From contig JAVBPM010000055.1 of the NCBI GenBank assembly GCA_031549605.1, positions 1-7,889 on the forward strand: a stretch of 7,889 nt of DNA, in the 5' to 3' direction. A program made the position numbers and the translations under genes. This DNA is from WRAI01 sp031549605. GTDB lineage: Bacteria > Bacillota > Clostridia > Oscillospirales > UBA929. Below, piece after piece: positions 5,755 through 7,889 of the stretch (positions are counted from its first letter, which is position 1; the number at the start of each line of letters is the position of its first letter). The notes beneath the pieces are model-generated. The model saw only the letters and a program-made list of their open reading frames with translations, had not been told where the DNA came from and did not search any database.

Positions 5755-6611
5755 GCCCAGCCCTCCTCCAGCGGCGGGTGGGTCAGCACGTCCTCGAGAC
5801 AGGGCGTGCCAAACGACAGACCGTCGATGTGACTAAAGCGCTGCGGCTGGCTGACCAGACACTCCAGCCCAAACACCGTCTCGCGCGCGCCGACGACAAA
5901 GCGCGCCAGCTCCTCGGTCAGCTGCGCCGGTGCCAAACGGCACAGCGCCAGCCCCTCGGTCACCTCCAGCACCGACTGCGACAGCCGCACGCGCCCGTTG
6001 TCCAGCACCGTGACGTAGTCGGCGATGCGCTCCAAATCGCTGGTGATGTGCGTCGACAGCAGCACCGACTTGCGCTCGTCCTGCACAAATTCGTGCAGCA
6101 CGTCGAGAATGTCGCGCCGCGCCGACGGGTCAAGACCGGCGGTCGGCTCGTCCATGATGACCAAATCGGGCTCGCAGCTGAGCGCCATGATGATGTCAAA
6201 CATGGCGCGCATGCCCTTGGAGTAGGTGCCCAACTTCTTGTTGTCCGGCAGGTCAAAGCGGCTCATCAAGCCGTCGAAGCGCTCATGATTAAAGCGCGGG
6301 TAAAAGGGTGACAGCTGCTTAACCAACCGGCGCGGCCGTTCGCTGTCGCTGTGCAGCGACTCGTCCAGCACCACGCCCAGCATCGACTTGACCTGTACCT
6401 CGTTGCCGCGCATGGGCAGGCCGTCAAACAGCACCTCGCCGCCATAGCGCGGGTAAAAGCCAATCAGCGTCTTAATCAGCGTCGTTTTGCCCGCGCCGTT
6501 GCAGCCCAGCAGCCCCATAACGCTGCCGCGCTCGAGTGAAAAGCTGATGTCGTGCAAATCAAAGCTGTCAATGCCGCCCTCCAGCGCCGTCACCTTCAAT
6601 ATCTCGCTCAT
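5742..6611 (-). CDS. ABC transporter ATP-binding protein (YtrB/BcrA-like)
   Basis: 289 residues. Walker A GCNGAGKTT is at 36-44 (Lys42, Thr43), Walker B LVIMDE at 150-155 with catalytic Glu155, D-loop GLD at 159-161 and switch His188 in STH. The signature is YSKGM (130-134) in place of LSGGQ, as is common in YtrB-type ATPases. The usual Q-loop glutamine is not evident in LGVVLDES (78-85). After about residue 205 a C-terminal extension of some 80 residues follows, typical of this family and of unassigned role. ATG 6611 overlaps the gntR stop (ATGA), with GGGGAGGA upstream. It powers the two membrane subunits encoded just downstream. Family assignment is confident; transported substrate is not. 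Confidence 0.95.
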   Translation of the reverse strand: MSEILKVTALEGGIDSFDLHDISFSLERGSVMGLLGCNGAGKTTLIKTLIGFYPRYGGEVLFDGLPMRGNEVQVKSMLGVVLDESLHSDSERPRRLVKQLSPFYPRFNHERFDGLMSRFDLPDNKKLGTYSKGMRAMFDIIMALSCEPDLVIMDEPTAGLDPSARRDILDVLHEFVQDERKSVLLSTHITSDLERIADYVTVLDNGRVRLSQSVLEVTEGLALCRLAPAQLTEELARFVVGARETVFGLECLVSQPQRFSHIDGLSFGTPCLEDVLTHPPLEEGWAWNG

Positions 6612-6985
6612 GGTTCTTCCTCCCCTATCTGTTCCAGCAGCGCCATCAGCTGACTTTTGTCAATACCGGCGGCGGCGGCCTCGCGCCTGATGGCGCGCAG
6701 CTTGTCGGCCATAGCGTCCAACTGCGCCCGACGAATGGCCTCGGTGTCGACGGCGCTTACAAAGCAGCCGCTGCCCGGCCGGTTGTCCAGCACGCCCTCG
6801 GTCGCCAGATCGTCGTAAGCACGCTTGACGGTGATAACGGCCACGCCCAGCTCGCGCGCCAGCAGCCGTATCGACGGCAGCTGCTCGCCCGGCGTCAACC
6901 GCCCGACCAGCACCGCCTGCCGAACCTGCCGCATAATCTGCTCATAGACCGGCACCTCCGACCGCGCGTTAATCTGCCACAGCAC
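6608..6985 (-). CDS. GntR-family regulator, YtrA subfamily
   Basis: 125 residues. Residues 12-31 (PVYEQIMRQVRQAVLVGRL) and LPSIRLLARELGVAVITVKRAYDDL to GSGCFV (36-76) are a full GntR winged helix-turn-helix. The remaining 50 residues are one short helical tail, the size that marks the YtrA subfamily instead of the larger FadR or HutC ligand-binding domains. The start is GTG 6985-6983, supported by GGGGGTGA about 6-8 bases upstream; the ATG at 6990 is out of frame. Its stop overlaps the ATPase start (ATGA). YtrA proteins normally repress the ABC operon they belong to, often released by cell-wall-active antibiotics; here an inverted repeat over the promoter start fits this. Confidence 0.95.
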   Translation of the reverse strand: MLWQINARSEVPVYEQIMRQVRQAVLVGRLTPGEQLPSIRLLARELGVAVITVKRAYDDLATEGVLDNRPGSGCFVSAVDTEAIRRAQLDAMADKLRAIRREAAAAGIDKSQLMALLEQIGEEEP

Positions 6986-6999
6986 GCCATCACCCCCTT

Positions 7000-7035
7000 A
7001 ACTGTACTTATAGCATAGACACAGTTGGTTGTCAA
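7000..7035 (-). promoter_or_regulatory. Promoter and candidate operator of the gntR-ABC operon
   Basis: On the - strand, TTGACA (7035-7030), a 17-base spacer and TATAAG (7012-7007) form a near-consensus vegetative promoter. Overlapping it is an inverted repeat: AACTGT (7000-7005) and ACAGTT (7021-7026), with a smaller inner TTAT/ATA match, centred near 7013. A repressor bound here would cover the -10 box and start site. That GntR itself binds it is inferred from the YtrA precedent. Confidence 0.7.
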
Positions 7036-7089
7036 GCACAGGCGCAAAAAAGAAGGACCGGAAAACGGCGTTCCCTGCCCTGCTTTCGT

Positions 7090-7107
7090 ATAGTATGCTT
7101 ATACTAT
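7090..7107. repeat. 7-base perfect inverted repeat next to the AT-rich gene
   Basis: ATAGTAT (7090-7096) and ATACTAT (7101-7107) flank GCTT. It lies 9 bases past the stop of the AT-rich gene, at the boundary between low- and high-GC DNA. It could be an operator-like dyad, a weak 3' hairpin, or an end of an inserted segment. No strong T tract follows directly; a T6 run occurs some 35 bases further on the - strand. Confidence 0.4.
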
Positions 7108-7115
7108 TCGCTTGC

Positions 7116-7523
7116 TTATAACAACCATTTACCTGAATCCAAATCTATAAAATTTGATAATTTTATGTCGGATTGGAATTCATTTCCATATTCACCCGAT
7201 CTTGTCTGATTATTGAGTTTGAACGATATGTTATAAAAAAGACCTGTCTTTGTTTTTCGTATCAAGTTATTCTGAATAAAAAATGATATTATTTTTTTAT
7301 GTGTGTCTATATCATCGCAATTAAGATAAAAGCAAGCCACGCCTTTTTCGTTATTACTGTGTTTTGATTCTGCAACGATTTTATTTTCAACAGCATTAGC
7401 ACAAACTTTTGATACAAAATTTTTATCACTGAAAAAATACATCCATTTGCCGCATTTGTTATTATCCAATTGACTTGTATCACCTATGTAGTAAACCCAT
7501 GCAAAATTTTCGGACACTTCCAT
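7116..7523 (-). CDS. AT-rich orphan gene, unknown function (135 residues)
   Basis: ATG 7523-7521 has GGAGGT (complement of 7530-7535) six bases upstream, and the frame is open for 135 codons in AT-rich DNA, so it is very likely real. The product is soluble: no signal peptide and no membrane helix. It is rich in Asn, Lys, Phe and Tyr. Notable stretches are WVYYIGDTSQLDNNKCGKWM (9-28), CFYLNCDD (64-71), and NLIRKTKTGLFYNISFKLN with QTRSGEYG towards the C-terminus. Cys24, Cys64 and Cys69 are present but do not form a clear metal site. I do not recognise the fold. GC content is about one third or less against well over half in all neighbours, and codons favour A/T endings, so it was probably acquired recently. 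It lies alone, 68 bases downstream of the SLH-protein gene on the same strand, with no mobility gene in view. Confidence 0.8.
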   Translation of the reverse strand: MEVSENFAWVYYIGDTSQLDNNKCGKWMYFFSDKNFVSKVCANAVENKIVAESKHSNNEKGVACFYLNCDDIDTHKKIISFFIQNNLIRKTKTGLFYNISFKLNNQTRSGEYGNEFQSDIKLSNFIDLDSGKWLL

Positions 7524-7591
7524 ATTCAGACCTCCACTAATATAAATTCTCTTCGTAATTTAATCTAACCCATCCGTAAACAGCCGCTGCC

Positions 7592-7889
7592 CTATCCCTT
7601 GACAAACCGGGCCAGCATGGTGGCGACTTCGGCACGGGTGGCCGTGCCGTTGGGGTTTAGCTTGCCGTTGCTGCCGCCGATAATCTTGTTGGCGACCGCC
7701 CACTGCAGCGCGTCGACGGCGTAGGACTGAACCTGCTTGTGGTCGGCAAAGCCGGTCAGCGACGCGCGGGCGCTGGTGTCGCGTCCGGCAAAGCCGGCGA
7801 AGCGGTAGAGCATGGCCGCCAGCTGCTGACGCGTGACGTAGCCGTTGGGGTCAAACTTGCTGTTGCCGACACCGCCGACAATCTTCTTG
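7592..7889 (-). CDS. SLH-domain surface protein, C-terminal fragment (5' end outside window)
   Basis: The frame stays open to the window edge, so the 98 visible residues are the C-terminus of a larger protein; the Met at 7813 is internal. The fragment covers the end of one S-layer homology repeat (KFDPNGYVTRQQLAAMLYRF) and a complete last one (FADHKQVQSYAVDALQWAV, GGSNGKLNPNGTATRAEVATMLARFV), ending at TAG 7594-7592. The two repeats share the PNGxxTRxxxAxMLxRF pattern. SLH domains bind pyruvylated secondary cell-wall polymer and hold the protein on the cell surface. The catalytic or adhesive part must be upstream, beyond this window. No clear terminator follows it. Confidence 0.93.
   Translation of the reverse strand, partial: KKIVGGVGNSKFDPNGYVTRQQLAAMLYRFAGFAGRDTSARASLTGFADHKQVQSYAVDALQWAVANKIIGGSNGKLNPNGTATRAEVATMLARFVKG

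Noticed and set aside
7075..7593. Complete transposon or integron around the AT-rich gene
   Set aside because: No transposase, integrase, long terminal inverted repeats or attachment site visible; only a 7-base direct repeat and a composition change.
1..7889. CRISPR array, tRNA or rRNA genes
   Set aside because: No regularly spaced repeats and no cloverleaf or rRNA-like sequence were seen on reading both strands; the two 30-base repeats are palindromes 279 bases apart.

Overview
The window looks like chromosomal DNA of a GC-rich Firmicute, probably a gut-type Clostridia (Oscillospirales-like; this is inference). The reasons are strong GGAGG-type ribosome sites, TTG and GTG starts, a PadR regulator with a small membrane partner, a YtrA-type GntR regulator controlling an ABC-2 transporter, and a C-terminal S-layer homology (SLH) domain. 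No rRNA, tRNA, CRISPR array, transposase or phage gene was seen.

Layout. A six-helix membrane protein of unknown function (20-688, +) ends inside a perfect 30-base hairpin. An identical hairpin lies at 953-982. The non-coding stretch between them holds at least three further hairpins and may be a small mobile or structural repeat. A leftward set follows (read from 2018 down to 986): a secreted, membrane-anchored surface protein, a 26-codon ORF joined to it by an ATGA overlap, and a 105-residue helical protein joined by a GTGA overlap. Diverging from it is a two-gene unit: a PadR-like regulator (2148-2489, TTG start) and a two-helix membrane protein with a HAAS/DUF1700-like region (2482-3084), closed by a terminator. 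A single-gene unit encodes an extended SDR/NAD(P)-dependent epimerase-like enzyme (3196-4191), closed by a perfect 36-base palindrome.

The largest unit runs leftward from 6985 to 4238: a GntR/YtrA regulator, an ABC ATPase and two paralogous membrane subunits. All cistrons overlap; the two permease junctions have the same 13-base overlap. A good promoter (TTGACA, 17-base spacer, TATAAG) carries an inverted repeat that the GntR protein could bind. This is the usual plan of a self-regulated envelope-stress or antimicrobial-efflux transporter.

The right end holds an AT-rich orphan gene (7116-7523), compositionally foreign to its neighbours, and the C-terminal end of an SLH-domain surface protein cut by the window edge (7592-7889).

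The items most worth a second look are the hairpin-bracketed element at 674-982, the coupled 26-codon ORF at 1300-1380, the paralogous permease pair, and the AT-rich orphan gene with its adjacent inverted repeat.
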